Part shown: positions 34,401-42,042 of the stretch, piece after piece
How the letters are laid out: every line of letters starts with the position of its first letter
Numbering within the stretch: the first letter of the stretch is position 1
Assembly (NCBI RefSeq): GCF_004332155.1
Contig: NZ_SJDV01000006.1
Coordinates: 1 to 64,000, forward strand
DNA from: Gramella sp. KN1008
Lineage (GTDB): Bacteria; Bacteroidota; Bacteroidia; Flavobacteriales; Flavobacteriaceae
Length of the DNA: 64,000 nucleotides
Reading direction: 5' to 3'
Position numbers and translations under genes: made by a program
The notes under the pieces: generated by a model
The model's database searches: none
Seen by the model: the letters and a program-made list of their open reading frames with translations, nothing else
Told to the model about the DNA's origin: nothing

Positions 34401-34742
34401 TTCAGTTATAAATTCTCCTTCCCTGTAAAACCTGAAATTGAGATAGTCGGTAATTATAAGATTGGTTAGCCCCGATTTATACCTTTCAAATTGTTCCTTT
34501 AGACCTTTAGAATCTAAGTCCACACCTATATCCTTTGCCTCAACGTAACCTACAGGCACGCCCTTCCTTGAGAGCATATAATCTGGAGCGCCACAACTTA
34601 CCCGGGCCGGTTCATTGGTCACCAGGATATCTGGTAAAAGAGTTGATAACAAGGTTTGAAGATCTCCCCGGTAGGAGTGTTCTCTTGCGTGGCCGGTAAG
34701 ATAAAGTCTATTGAGGTGAGAGAGGTATTCGGCTATGGTCAT
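31476..34742 (-). CDS. Single-chain type IIG/ISP-like restriction-modification enzyme
   Basis: A 1088-aa protein. The N-terminus has a PD-(D/E)XK nuclease-like block, GAPDYMLSRKGVPVGYVEAKD (D and E-x-K present), then a helical linker with the conserved YNPALRKARGVWYTPQPVV segment that precedes gamma-type adenine methylases. SAM motif DPATGTGTFL and catalytic NPPYSG follow. The C-terminal third (YRPFDNRFIF, IGGYQPAQKWLKDRKGR) is the target-recognition part known from this family. No SF2 helicase motifs are present, unlike LlaBIII-type ISP enzymes. It should methylate and cut from one polypeptide. It is divergent from the HTH gene at 34828. Confidence 0.85.
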   Translation of the reverse strand: MTIAEYLSHLNRLYLTGHAREHSYRGDLQTLLSTLLPDILVTNEPARVSCGAPDYMLSRKGVPVGYVEAKDIGVDLDSKGLKEQFERYKSGLTNLIITDYLNFRFYREGEFITEISIGSVEDGEIKPLPGNFEHFTHLISDFALVVTQSIKSPTRLAKMMAGKARLMADVIEKSLNSDDEQEKRSNLKSQMISFQQMLIHDITNRSFADIYSQTIAYGMFAARYHDPTLPTFSRMEAAQLIPKSNPFLRKLFQDIAGFDLDDRLVWIVEELVSIFLASDVSKIMKNFGKSTKQDDPVVHFYETFLGEYNPALRKARGVWYTPQPVVNFIVRAVDDILKDEFNLPQGLADTSKTKITVKVPTHDKRYAGGMRDYEQEVHKVQILDPATGTGTFLAEVVRQIHKKFEGQQGIWTRYATEHLIPRLNGFELLMASYAMAHLKMDMLLTETGYKPADDQRFRIFLTNSLEEAHPDTGTLFSSWLSDEADQANAIKRDTPVMCVIGNPPYSGESANKGKWIMDLMEDYKKEPGGREKLKERNPKWINDDYVKFMRFGQYFIERNGEGILAFINPHGYLDNPTFRGMRWNLLKTYDKLYTIDLHGNSTKKETAPDGSVDQNVFDIMQGVSINIFLKTGVKENDELGQIYHYDLYGRRDNKYNFLLKNSLQSINFKALPNISPNFFFVKKDFNERKIYKSGFALKDLFPVNGMGITTAHDEFVIRENKTELINFFKDFKDSVRNASVLHQAFKVRTKKGWDILKGFDELQKSKDISEFVEPISYRPFDNRFIFYEDNLVWRTVRAIFQHMLQPNCAISLIRRSRSNNFITPIVIDKIADKSVSSTLDNSAVFPLYLYPETSDQQTTGHEQQIRTPNLDPAILSKIAKNLGLSFVSEKETGSNLCMANSEEVRDDFKTTFAPIDLLDYIYAVLHSPEYREKYKEFLKIDFPRVPYPEDSAKFWKLVDLGGQIRKLHLLESPLLEKRITGYPEDGDNIITRKITKTSPGYEPDSETHGKVWINEQQYFDNVPLVAWEFYIGGYQPAQKWLKDRKGRELSFEDILHYQKMIVALTETHRLMKEIDKVGILKEEITVEQ

Positions 34743-34827
34743 TCTGAGGTTGGTTTGGTCCTAACTGTAAATCTATTAATATTCTGTTAAAGGAAAGGAG
34801 GGGAAACCGTAAATTGGATGCTAAAAA

Positions 34828-35130
34828 ATGAAAAAACAAGCCATTCAATTTTACGAAGTAGACCCGGAGGAATTTAAAAAAGAAATTCTTGAAGGGGTGG
34901 AAAAGCTCCTTGCAGAATTTTCTAAACAGTTCACTCCTAAAGAACCTGAAGTATGGTTGAGCCGAAAAGATGTATCAGATCTGTTGGGGATTTCCTTGCC
35001 AACGTGCCATGAATGGGGAAAATTAGGCATTCTGAAACCCTATAAGATAGGAACCAGGGTGCGGCACAGGCAATCGGATATTGAAGAAACCTTATTGAAC
35101 TCAAATAGATCTGCCCGGGATAGGAGATAG
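34828..35130 (+). CDS. Excisionase/MerR-like HTH protein
   Basis: A 100-aa protein with an acidic coiled N-terminus (EEFKKEILEGVEKLLAEF) and the DNA-binding domain EVWLSRKDVSDLLGISLPTCHEWGKLGILKPYKIGTRVRHR. This is the same helix_turn_helix_17 class as the 93-aa protein at 17423. It is divergent from the restriction enzyme gene (85 bp between starts) and may control it, as C proteins do, or act as excisionase for the nearby integrase. A TGCATTTC triplet follows its stop. Confidence 0.78.
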   Translation: MKKQAIQFYEVDPEEFKKEILEGVEKLLAEFSKQFTPKEPEVWLSRKDVSDLLGISLPTCHEWGKLGILKPYKIGTRVRHRQSDIEETLLNSNRSARDRR

Positions 35131-35146
35131 ATTTTTAAGATTCCGA

Positions 35147-35170
35147 ATGCAAGAAATGCAGGAAATGCAG
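35147..35170. repeat. Triplet of TGCATTTCY repeats (right, inverted copy)
   Basis: Reads ATGCAAGAAATGCAGGAAATG plus CAG on the plus strand, i.e. the reverse complement of the 14702-14725 type, differing at two positions. The two triplets are about 20 kb apart in opposite orientation. Confidence 0.5.
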
Positions 35171-35265
35171 GCTTACAAAAATCTTTAAAATTTTAGAAAA
35201 TTATCCTGGAAAGACTGCGAAGAAGAGTTTTTTAAGTAAAATCGCAGGTGAATATGATGTTTTGG

Positions 35266-35691
35266 TTATCCGTTATTCCGGTTCTCGATATACTCTCCGT
35301 AAGCTAATACAAAATCTGAATCACTATCCGACAATTGGGTACTATTCAATTCAGACTGGTCTTTTTGTTTAATTCTTTCTCTGAACTGATGGAATCCCGC
35401 CACAGATTTAGGAGACATACAGTCGGCAAAAACATCAAAATGCTTATCTAAATCTATTTGATAGTTAATAAACCCAAAATTCACATGTTTCAAATCCCAG
35501 GAGAGATTAAACATCACCACATACTTGCCGCTTATAAACCCTCCGGATGGTATTTTAGTGGTCTTTGAAGTTTGGCTTAAAATTTTTTCGAAGGTTAATC
35601 TGTGTACAGCTAAAATATATTCAGCTTTTTTGAGATCCGTTGTATAACCTCCAAGATCGTTTTCTATAATTTTATCTACAAATAATGTCAT
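35266..35691 (-). CDS. Hypothetical protein next to the integrase
   Basis: A 141-aa soluble protein without a recognised family. Predicted mixed alpha/beta: an N-terminal strand-helix (LFVDKIIENDLGGYTTDLKKAEYILAVH region) and strands around YVVMFNLSWDLKH. An acidic Ser/Asp run (LSDSDSDF) lies near the end. It lies 51 bp downstream of the integrase gene on the same strand, so it may be cotranscribed. Its role is unknown. Confidence 0.5.
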   Translation of the reverse strand: MTLFVDKIIENDLGGYTTDLKKAEYILAVHRLTFEKILSQTSKTTKIPSGGFISGKYVVMFNLSWDLKHVNFGFINYQIDLDKHFDVFADCMSPKSVAGFHQFRERIKQKDQSELNSTQLSDSDSDFVLAYGEYIENRNNG

Positions 35692-35742
35692 TTTAATTTT
35701 TATGAAAGTTGGAATTGGAAATTTGAGTTTCCAAAAATACCC

Positions 35743-37035
35743 TTAATCAAAATATTTCAATGCATCAATGGCTTTTTCTTCATCACCTTTTCCTAAATAG
35801 GCCATAAAATTACGCTCTGTATGGTGACCCGTAATAGTTTTTAGGTGAGAAAGAGGAACTTCTCCATAATAGTTAGTTGCAAAGCTCCTTCTACCAATAT
35901 GACTTGAAACCAGCTTCCATTTTTCGTAATAGTCAGTTTTTTTTCTGAATTGCTTTTCTGCAACTTCTACTTTTTTGCTGCCCCAAACTTCTTCTTTTAA
36001 ACCAGCTTTTTTACACACGTCTTTAATGTACTCGTTGTACTTTGGATCAGGTAAAGGTCTGGGGAACTCGCCATTCCTTTTATCGAGGATCTCCCGGACC
36101 TGTTTGAGCAAAGGGATGGTCATAATTTTACCCGTTTTCTTCTGAGTGAATTCGAGCAAAAACTTATCATCTTTCTTCCTAATCATATCTTTAGTAAATC
36201 GCATAAAATCGGAAATTCTCTGCCCGGTAAAGCATGAAATTATTAACCAGTCCCTGGCAGTCTCCAGGTGCTCTTTCGTAAAGCTCTTTTTCTTGATTTT
36301 TTCCAACTCCTCAAAAGTGAGATATATTTTTTCTGATTCCTTAGTTTTTGTTTTGATTCTGTCTAATTGCCGACTGGTTTCTAACCCTTGGCTATAGGCG
36401 TGTCTGGCTACTGTTTTAGTAAATTTAATAGCTCTTGCAATGGTATTATAAGCATAGCCTTTTTCCACCATAAAATTTTCAAAATCTCTTTTAAAATCCA
36501 GATTGATATCCTTCAGTAAAACAGTATGATTTAAGCTGTCCTGGAATTTCACCAGCATGTTCTTAATTACATTTGATTTTTTTACAGTAGCCGGACTAAC
36601 ATGCTCTTTTCTTTCCTCAATATAGACTTCTACGTAAGAGATAAGGTCTTCTGGCTTCTCCTTTACTTTTTTAGGATTATAGTAATCATTAATGATTTTC
36701 TGAAGCCATTCTTTAGAGATCTTTTCAGGATCTGTAGAATTAAAGGATTGCAAAATATGAGCTTCAATTTTATTCAGTTCCAGGTTAATACTGTTCTGCT
36801 TTTCCTTTAGCTCCTGGATCCTGTTTAGTTCATCAATATCATTAGTTCTTTTGAATCGTATTTGCAGATGTTCTTTTTCCCAATATTGTTTGGATACCTC
36901 CAGCTTTGTTTTTCCTCCAAGTGAAAAATCTTCATAACCCTTCGGAAATTTTTCATCAGTAATTCTGAAGAGCAATCTCAGGTTTAGAAAGGCTTTAGGT
37001 TTAGTAGAACGGTAGAGGAAATTTACGCTGGCCAT
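35743..37035 (-). CDS. int: Tyrosine site-specific integrase of element B
   Basis: A 430-aa tyrosine recombinase of the Bacteroidota type, with an N-terminal arm-binding region, a SAM-like core-binding domain (about 120-225, SYVEVYIEERKEHVSPATVKK) and a C-terminal catalytic domain. Catalytic residues: Arg in FTGQRISDF (near 273), Lys in the following beta-hairpin, H-x-x-R in SHIGRRSFA (near 376-379), His in ITGHHTERN (near 402) and the Tyr in FMAYLG (near 413). It sits about 190 bp from the attR core and reads away from it, as expected for the gene that integrated element B at the tRNA end. Confidence 0.93.
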   Translation of the reverse strand: MASVNFLYRSTKPKAFLNLRLLFRITDEKFPKGYEDFSLGGKTKLEVSKQYWEKEHLQIRFKRTNDIDELNRIQELKEKQNSINLELNKIEAHILQSFNSTDPEKISKEWLQKIINDYYNPKKVKEKPEDLISYVEVYIEERKEHVSPATVKKSNVIKNMLVKFQDSLNHTVLLKDINLDFKRDFENFMVEKGYAYNTIARAIKFTKTVARHAYSQGLETSRQLDRIKTKTKESEKIYLTFEELEKIKKKSFTKEHLETARDWLIISCFTGQRISDFMRFTKDMIRKKDDKFLLEFTQKKTGKIMTIPLLKQVREILDKRNGEFPRPLPDPKYNEYIKDVCKKAGLKEEVWGSKKVEVAEKQFRKKTDYYEKWKLVSSHIGRRSFATNYYGEVPLSHLKTITGHHTERNFMAYLGKGDEEKAIDALKYFD

Positions 37036-37046
37036 GTCGGATATTT

Positions 37047-37091
37047 TGTACAGTCAAATGTAAATAATTTGTACGGTAGTTGTACGGTTAA
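37047..37091. repeat. Right integrase arm-site-like repeats
   Basis: Three TTGTAC-type sites: TTGTACAG (37047), TTGTACGG (37069) and TTGTACGG (37081). The last lies in AGTTGTACGGTTAA (37078-37091), which matches the left-end copy at 12710-12723 in 13 of 14 bases. They lie between the integrase gene and the attR core. Confidence 0.55.
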
Positions 37092-37227
37092 GCGCAAATA
37101 AATGCAAACGGCCTCAATCTAAACCGAAAATAGAATTGAGTAAAATTTCTGGTATGCAGCATAATTACTGATGTTGTAGCCGCGTTTATGGATTTTTTTA
37201 GATTTTCATTTTTGTTGTCGTGTGGTT

Positions 37228-37241
37228 CAGGTGGGACCACA
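37228..37241 (+). other. attR core of element B
   Basis: CAGGTGGGACCACA, identical to 12642-12655, i.e. the end of a tRNA T-arm, 3' acceptor strand, discriminator A and CA. The tRNA body is absent here. Core chromosome (terminator then efflux genes) begins directly to the right. Confidence 0.78.
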
Positions 37242-37245
37242 AAAT

Positions 37246-37273
37246 AAATCCCCGCTAATGGCGGGGATTTTTT
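37246..37273 (+). terminator. Strong terminator following the tRNA 3' end (chromosomal side)
   Basis: Perfect 10-bp stem AAATCCCCGC/GCGGGGATTT with loop TAATG and a T run. It was probably the native terminator of the target tRNA gene. Confidence 0.8.
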
Positions 37274-37403
37274 ATTTCTTTTTGGTACACTTAATAGAAA
37301 ACAAAACCCGAAATAAAATTCCGGGCTTTTAGACATCATCTTTTCTGCTTACTAACTAATTAAGCAATATAGATTTTTCTATTAGAGGATATTCCTGATT
37401 AGT

Positions 37404-38567
37404 TTATTCTTCCAGCTTTTTCCTGGTACGATTAATTTTTAGCTGTAGTACCATCACCATGCTGGTAAGGGTGACCGCTGTAATCAGAATTAGCATTTGT
37501 AGTTCCGGCATGATATCGGAAATTTCACCGCCGTAATAAGCTACCTTTCTAAACCCACTCAAATAGTGGGTCACGGGAATGGATTGTGCCATGGCATTTA
37601 TACCATCTGGTATAGCCAGACTAGGCCAGGTAAATCCGCTTAATACAAAAGCGGGAGTGGAGATCACCATAAGAAGCTCGGTAGCTTTCAGCTGGTTGGG
37701 GATAAGGAGTGAAAATAACATCCCTATACCCATTGAAGCGAGCGTCAAAAGACTCGTTAATAATAACATCGGAATATTGAAAATATCCGCATCAATATTG
37801 AAAAAGATGAAGAACTGGCTTACAATGAACCACATCAGCGGCAATAATATTAGGAAGGGGGTGGCTTTTAGGCCGATGTGAGACACAGAATATTTTTTAA
37901 CCTTTACAAGTTCCTTAAAATATCCGTCTTCAAAGTCGCGTGCAAAAACAAGTGCCATCGCAAGAAATATCACCTGCTGCATGATTGCTCCCAGTAGTCC
38001 AGGAAGCATAAAGCTCAGATAATTACCAGTGGAATTGTAGAGTTTGTTGAAGTTTATCTTAAAGCTTTCGAAGGATTCCTTAGCCTGAGAAGGGTGCATC
38101 CCCTGTTTCCTTAAGCCTTCGATTTCTATTCCCGCATTCAGGGTCATTAAAACCTGCTGAATATTCTTACTGGCGATATTTGCATTAAGGATATTGGCCA
38201 TGTTAAGGTCTACCCTTATTTCGGGATGTCTTCTCTGGAGTACATCGGCTTCAAATCCTGAGGGTAGTGTAATAACAGCCGAATATTGTTCTACAGGCAT
38301 CTCCTTGGTAAGGGATCCGGAAGTATATCGAACATCTTTAAGGAGCAAGGCTTCGTTATCATCAAAGGCATCCACGATCTTATCTGTCAATGGACTTATG
38401 TCCTGATCAACAATCACTATAGGGAGGTCTATCACTTTTGCCTGCTGATATACATAACCGAATAAGATACCATACAGGATAGGTGCTCCAAAAAAAATCG
38501 CACAGAGCACATTATTAGAAAGAATACGCCTGAATTCTGTTTTAAGCAATTGAAAAAATTCTTTCAT
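37404..38567 (-). CDS. ABC-2-type transporter permease
   Basis: A 387-aa membrane protein of the YhhJ/YbhR class: one N-terminal helix (VLCAIFFGAPILYGILFGYVY), a long periplasmic loop (residues about 45-175) and five C-terminal helices. It is the third gene of a TolC-HlyD-permease operon, 4 bp after the HlyD gene. No ATPase or second permease follows, because the island boundary starts about 160 bp further left. In the related YbhFSR system an ATPase supplies energy; here it would have to come from elsewhere or has been displaced. Likely drug or envelope-compound export. Confidence 0.85.
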   Translation of the reverse strand: MKEFFQLLKTEFRRILSNNVLCAIFFGAPILYGILFGYVYQQAKVIDLPIVIVDQDISPLTDKIVDAFDDNEALLLKDVRYTSGSLTKEMPVEQYSAVITLPSGFEADVLQRRHPEIRVDLNMANILNANIASKNIQQVLMTLNAGIEIEGLRKQGMHPSQAKESFESFKINFNKLYNSTGNYLSFMLPGLLGAIMQQVIFLAMALVFARDFEDGYFKELVKVKKYSVSHIGLKATPFLILLPLMWFIVSQFFIFFNIDADIFNIPMLLLTSLLTLASMGIGMLFSLLIPNQLKATELLMVISTPAFVLSGFTWPSLAIPDGINAMAQSIPVTHYLSGFRKVAYYGGEISDIMPELQMLILITAVTLTSMVMVLQLKINRTRKKLEE

Positions 38568-38571
38568 TATC

Positions 38572-39534
38572 TTAATCTTTCAGAAGTATAGTGGCATTGA
38601 TATAGAACTTTTTATCAGATATATCTGAGGTAGGAACTATTTTTAATTCGTAAACAGATTCCGAAAGTTCATAAAGGGGGGCTGTAGTGGTAATATCAGC
38701 ATAATGAGCAAGCTGTTTGATCGCTCTTATTTTCCCGTTGATCTCTTCCTTGGTATAGGGGTTCACCATTACCAGTTCATCACCTTCTTTAAAATCATAA
38801 ATATTTGACTCGTTAACAGTGAATCTGAAGTGAACACTGCTTTTCTTGTAGCCTGTAAAAAGTGTATAACCTGGGGTGAGTAACTCTCCCTCTTCGAGAC
38901 TAACGGTTTCTATAGACATATCTGCCGGTGCGAGGAGGTAGATCTCGCTTGAAGCCGCCAGTACCTCTTCTTTTGCACCCCTGGCGCGATCTAACTGGCC
39001 TATCGCCTGGTCAATCTGTTCTGTTCTTGCTCCTTTTATGGCTTCATGGCGTTTTGCTTCCAGAGCCGAAACCTGTGCTTTTGCCATATTCAGCTTCATC
39101 TTTACTTCATCGAGCTGCTGGCGTGTCACAAGTGAATCTTTATACATGTTATTTAAACGGTGAAAAGATTCTTCTGCGAATTCAAGTTGTGCCCTGGCTG
39201 CTTCAATTTTTCCATCCAACTGTATGAGTTGCTCGGTGGTAGCACCGTTATACGCCATATTCAACTGTCCCTGCGCAGCTTTTATCGCACCTTCTGCCTG
39301 CATCATTTTTGCATCGATTTCAGGAATATCAAGAAAAGCGAGTGTATCCCCTTTTTTTACCTGCTCCCCTTCTTCTACATACATTTTTTCTATCCGGCCG
39401 GTTACCTTACTGCTCACCGCAATGGTCTCAAATTTTACTTTTCCTCTAAAAGGTGTTATTTCTTGCTCGTTGGTACATGAACTCAATACCAGTAGTATAA
39501 AAACTCCAAATCCTGTATTTCTTAGTTTTATCAT
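38572..39534 (-). CDS. HlyD-family membrane fusion lipoprotein (YbhG-like)
   Basis: A 320-aa periplasmic adaptor. The signal peptide ends in the lipobox VLSSCTNE. Biotinyl-lipoyl-like halves surround a coiled hairpin: KVTGRIEKMYVEEGEQVKKG, then long Gln/Ala-rich helices (residues about 80-200), then APADMSIETVSLEEGELLTPG. Residues past 215 form the beta-barrel. It bridges the ABC-2 permease and the TolC-type channel, whose genes lie 4 bp downstream and 13 bp upstream. Confidence 0.88.
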   Translation of the reverse strand: MIKLRNTGFGVFILLVLSSCTNEQEITPFRGKVKFETIAVSSKVTGRIEKMYVEEGEQVKKGDTLAFLDIPEIDAKMMQAEGAIKAAQGQLNMAYNGATTEQLIQLDGKIEAARAQLEFAEESFHRLNNMYKDSLVTRQQLDEVKMKLNMAKAQVSALEAKRHEAIKGARTEQIDQAIGQLDRARGAKEEVLAASSEIYLLAPADMSIETVSLEEGELLTPGYTLFTGYKKSSVHFRFTVNESNIYDFKEGDELVMVNPYTKEEINGKIRAIKQLAHYADITTTAPLYELSESVYELKIVPTSDISDKKFYINATILLKD

Positions 39535-39547
39535 TTTTTAAATTTTT

Positions 39548-40918
39548 TTAATAATTCAGTAATCCTTTAGCATGTAGAAGGGCAGTTGTAGCTCTCCTCT
39601 GATCGAAGTAAGACTGCTGTAACTGAAATTTTGCTTTTTCCACGTCTTTTAAGGCATCCAGCACTTCATTGATGGAAGCGAGGTCATTATGGTATTTCTT
39701 ATCAAGCATTTCGTAAGTGGCTTCTGCGAGCTCGATCTCTTTTTTGGCTATTTCCGCATTCTGCACAGCAGCTTCGTATGAAAGTTGAGCCTTCATCTGG
39801 CTAAGTGCAATCATTTCTTCACCCTCCTCAATTTTTTCTCTGTACTTTTTACTTTCCAGTTTGGATTGTTGGCTTTTTAATCGGGACTCATTACCATCAA
39901 AAATGTTCCACTGGACACCTGCACCCACGTACCATTGAGGATCAAAAAGGGAAAGGTCATCTTCCAGAAATTCGTAATGTCCTTTTAGAGCTATTTTTGG
40001 AATGAATTTACTTCGCGCCATTTTTGCTTTATATTCTGTGGCTTTTTCAGCTTCTTCCAGGGCCATTATCTCATTACGCTTCTCTGAATCCTGTGTGGAA
40101 TTCATCATTATCGTGGCTAATTGGGGCTGTAAAAGTTCTAATTCGTCTCTGTTTACACCGGTTAACTGTTGAAGAACTTCTATGAGCATCGTCTTTTTAT
40201 GATTGAATTCAAGCTCTTTTGCTTTCAGCTGTTGCCTTGCCAGTTCTATCTTCTTACGGCTAATAGGGGTGGCCAGACCATTTTTAATGGCACTTGTTAC
40301 AAAATCTTCCTGTTCCTGCAGGTAATCTTCCGATATCGAAAGAACTTTTTCCGAAGCATTTATTAAAGCTAACTGATCATAGGTTTCTATTATCTTAAGG
40401 GCGATTCGATCTTCTTCGGCCAGGCCGGCGTAGGTAACAGAAGCTTCCTTGTGTTTAGCCGCTTTAAGAGCATTGGTCGCTTCAAATCCGCTGAAGAGCA
40501 CCCAGTCTATATCTACAGAAGACTTTAGAATATTCCTGTCCTGCAGATTGCTGGCTTGTTGTAGAGGAATATTTTCAGGAAAAGGAGCATTAAATGGAAG
40601 TCCTGCCGCCTCTTTAATGAGTAATTTCTGGGTGGCCATTAACAAATTCTGGGTATCCTCATCAAACGTGATATCATCATTCAGGCGGGTGTAACTACCA
40701 TTAAGACTTAGTTTGGGAATAAATACGGATTTTGCCAGTTTTTGATCTATTTTGGCTTTCTCTGCCTCAAGGTCATAAACATTTACTTTGTGACTTTTTC
40801 CCAGTCCCTTCTTAATAAGATCTTTCAGAACCGGGTCTAACTGCTGGGCTGCAGAAGGATTGATAATAAAGATGAATAATAAGCACAAAATGCCCGTGCT
40901 TAATGGAGTTTTTTTCAT
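39548..40918 (-). CDS. TolC-family outer-membrane efflux protein
   Basis: A 456-aa protein with a signal peptide (ILCLLFIFIINPSAAQ) and two OEP repeats of long coiled helices (for example KLAKSVFIPKLSLNGSYTRL and KMARSKFIPKIALKGHYEFL, the repeated strand-helix signature at the start of each half). It is the outer-membrane channel of the efflux operon and its first gene. Transcription probably starts just upstream near 40,920-40,990, next to the Crp-family gene, which could regulate it. Confidence 0.88.
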   Translation of the reverse strand: MKKTPLSTGILCLLFIFIINPSAAQQLDPVLKDLIKKGLGKSHKVNVYDLEAEKAKIDQKLAKSVFIPKLSLNGSYTRLNDDITFDEDTQNLLMATQKLLIKEAAGLPFNAPFPENIPLQQASNLQDRNILKSSVDIDWVLFSGFEATNALKAAKHKEASVTYAGLAEEDRIALKIIETYDQLALINASEKVLSISEDYLQEQEDFVTSAIKNGLATPISRKKIELARQQLKAKELEFNHKKTMLIEVLQQLTGVNRDELELLQPQLATIMMNSTQDSEKRNEIMALEEAEKATEYKAKMARSKFIPKIALKGHYEFLEDDLSLFDPQWYVGAGVQWNIFDGNESRLKSQQSKLESKKYREKIEEGEEMIALSQMKAQLSYEAAVQNAEIAKKEIELAEATYEMLDKKYHNDLASINEVLDALKDVEKAKFQLQQSYFDQRRATTALLHAKGLLNY

Positions 40919-40995
40919 TGCAACTGTTTTTAAAACAGTGCAAATTTCCCTACTTCCTCCGCTATTTCTTTTGATCTATGTCAAAAACTAAAAAA

Positions 40996-41571
40996 TCATT
41001 GCTTATTGGTATCATAGCGGCGAATTCGGCTCAAAGTTTCCTGGGACATGCCCAGATAGGAGGCTATATAGCCCAACGGCACCCTGGTTGATAGATCCGG
41101 AAATTCAGTTAGCATATAATCATAGCGTTCTCTTGCCGTTTGAAATTGTAGCGCATTTAGCTTGTTTACCACTCGAGTGAGCATTTCGGTAGATAGCAGT
41201 CTGCCAAACTTTTCCATGTTATGATATTTGGCAAACAGGAAATCAATATCATCTCTTTTAATACTGTGAACCACGGAGTCTTCCAACATTTGAAGGTAAT
41301 ATAGGCTCGGAACCTGCTGAAAGAAACTTTCTACGCTTGACATCATTTTAGATTCTATAAAAAACCACTGTGTAACTTCTTTCCCATCTTCTTTGAGATA
41401 GAAACTCCTTCCGATTCCTTTTTCAACGAAATATAGCTTATTACAAATTTGGCCTTCTTTCACAAGGTTTTGATTCTTTTTTATAGTTTCCTTTTTAAAA
41501 TGTGAGACTATACCTGTTATTTCCTCCTGGGGAAATGGGACAATGGTCTTTAAGAAATCTGATAGAATCAT
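40996..41571 (-). CDS. Crp/Fnr-family transcriptional regulator
   Basis: A 191-aa protein with an N-terminal cyclic-nucleotide-binding fold (KKNQNLVKEGQICNKLYFVEKGIGRSFYL, the usual G-x-x-x-x-x-x-Y/F-V-x-x-G core) and a C-terminal HTH (IASYLGMSQETLSRIRR). No Fnr-type Cys cluster is present. The pattern is that of the many Bacteroidota Crp-like regulators that control efflux or stress genes. It lies 77 bp upstream of the TolC gene on the same strand and may control that operon. Confidence 0.85.
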   Translation of the reverse strand: MILSDFLKTIVPFPQEEITGIVSHFKKETIKKNQNLVKEGQICNKLYFVEKGIGRSFYLKEDGKEVTQWFFIESKMMSSVESFFQQVPSLYYLQMLEDSVVHSIKRDDIDFLFAKYHNMEKFGRLLSTEMLTRVVNKLNALQFQTARERYDYMLTEFPDLSTRVPLGYIASYLGMSQETLSRIRRYDTNKQ

Positions 41572-41601
41572 GGTTTATAAAATGCTAATTTTAGAGTTTT
41601 G

Positions 41602-41609
41602 CAAAGGTA
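41602..41609 (-). promoter_or_regulatory. Putative -7 box of the Crp-family gene
   Basis: TACCTTTG on the minus strand, 31 bp upstream of the start codon at 41571. No clear -33 element at the expected distance. Confidence 0.45.
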
Positions 41610-42042
41610 AGGGAATGCAGAGAAAGCTATATTTGCTGCCGGATAATTTATGGAAGGTTGATGCGGAAGTGCATGTTCTGTGATTAAACGATTGTTAATT
41701 CTTTCGGGAATGAGCGATTTAAGGAAAAGATTGTTAAAAATTATTCTTTATTTGTTGAAAGGGAATCAGTTATTATATAAATTTGAAATATCTAAACTGA
41801 CTGATTATTAACAAGGTATGAGGTGTTGAGGTGTTTTTGAAAAAGGAACTTCATTTTAATTAGCCCTGACTTCTTTGATAGTTGAATTTAGAATTGAATT
41901 TCTGAGATTTTATGTATGTTCTCTACCTTGAATTAAAATAGAAGCAGGGGTAAAAGTTGGAAAATTCTTACCTTTGACAGTGGAATTTCAAAAAATGACC
42001 TATATTTAAAGGTTTTCGCCGAAAATATTAACCGTACACCAC
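41610..42042. other. Long intergenic region with promoter of the 90-aa gene
   Basis: No gene is supported in these 430 bp of AT-rich DNA. A TACCTTTG -7-like box lies at 41969-41976 on the plus strand, 67 bp before the 90-aa gene. Confidence 0.4.

Noticed and set aside
37088..37339. 83-aa frame across the attR region
   Set aside because: It spans the att core and terminator and has no protein-like features.
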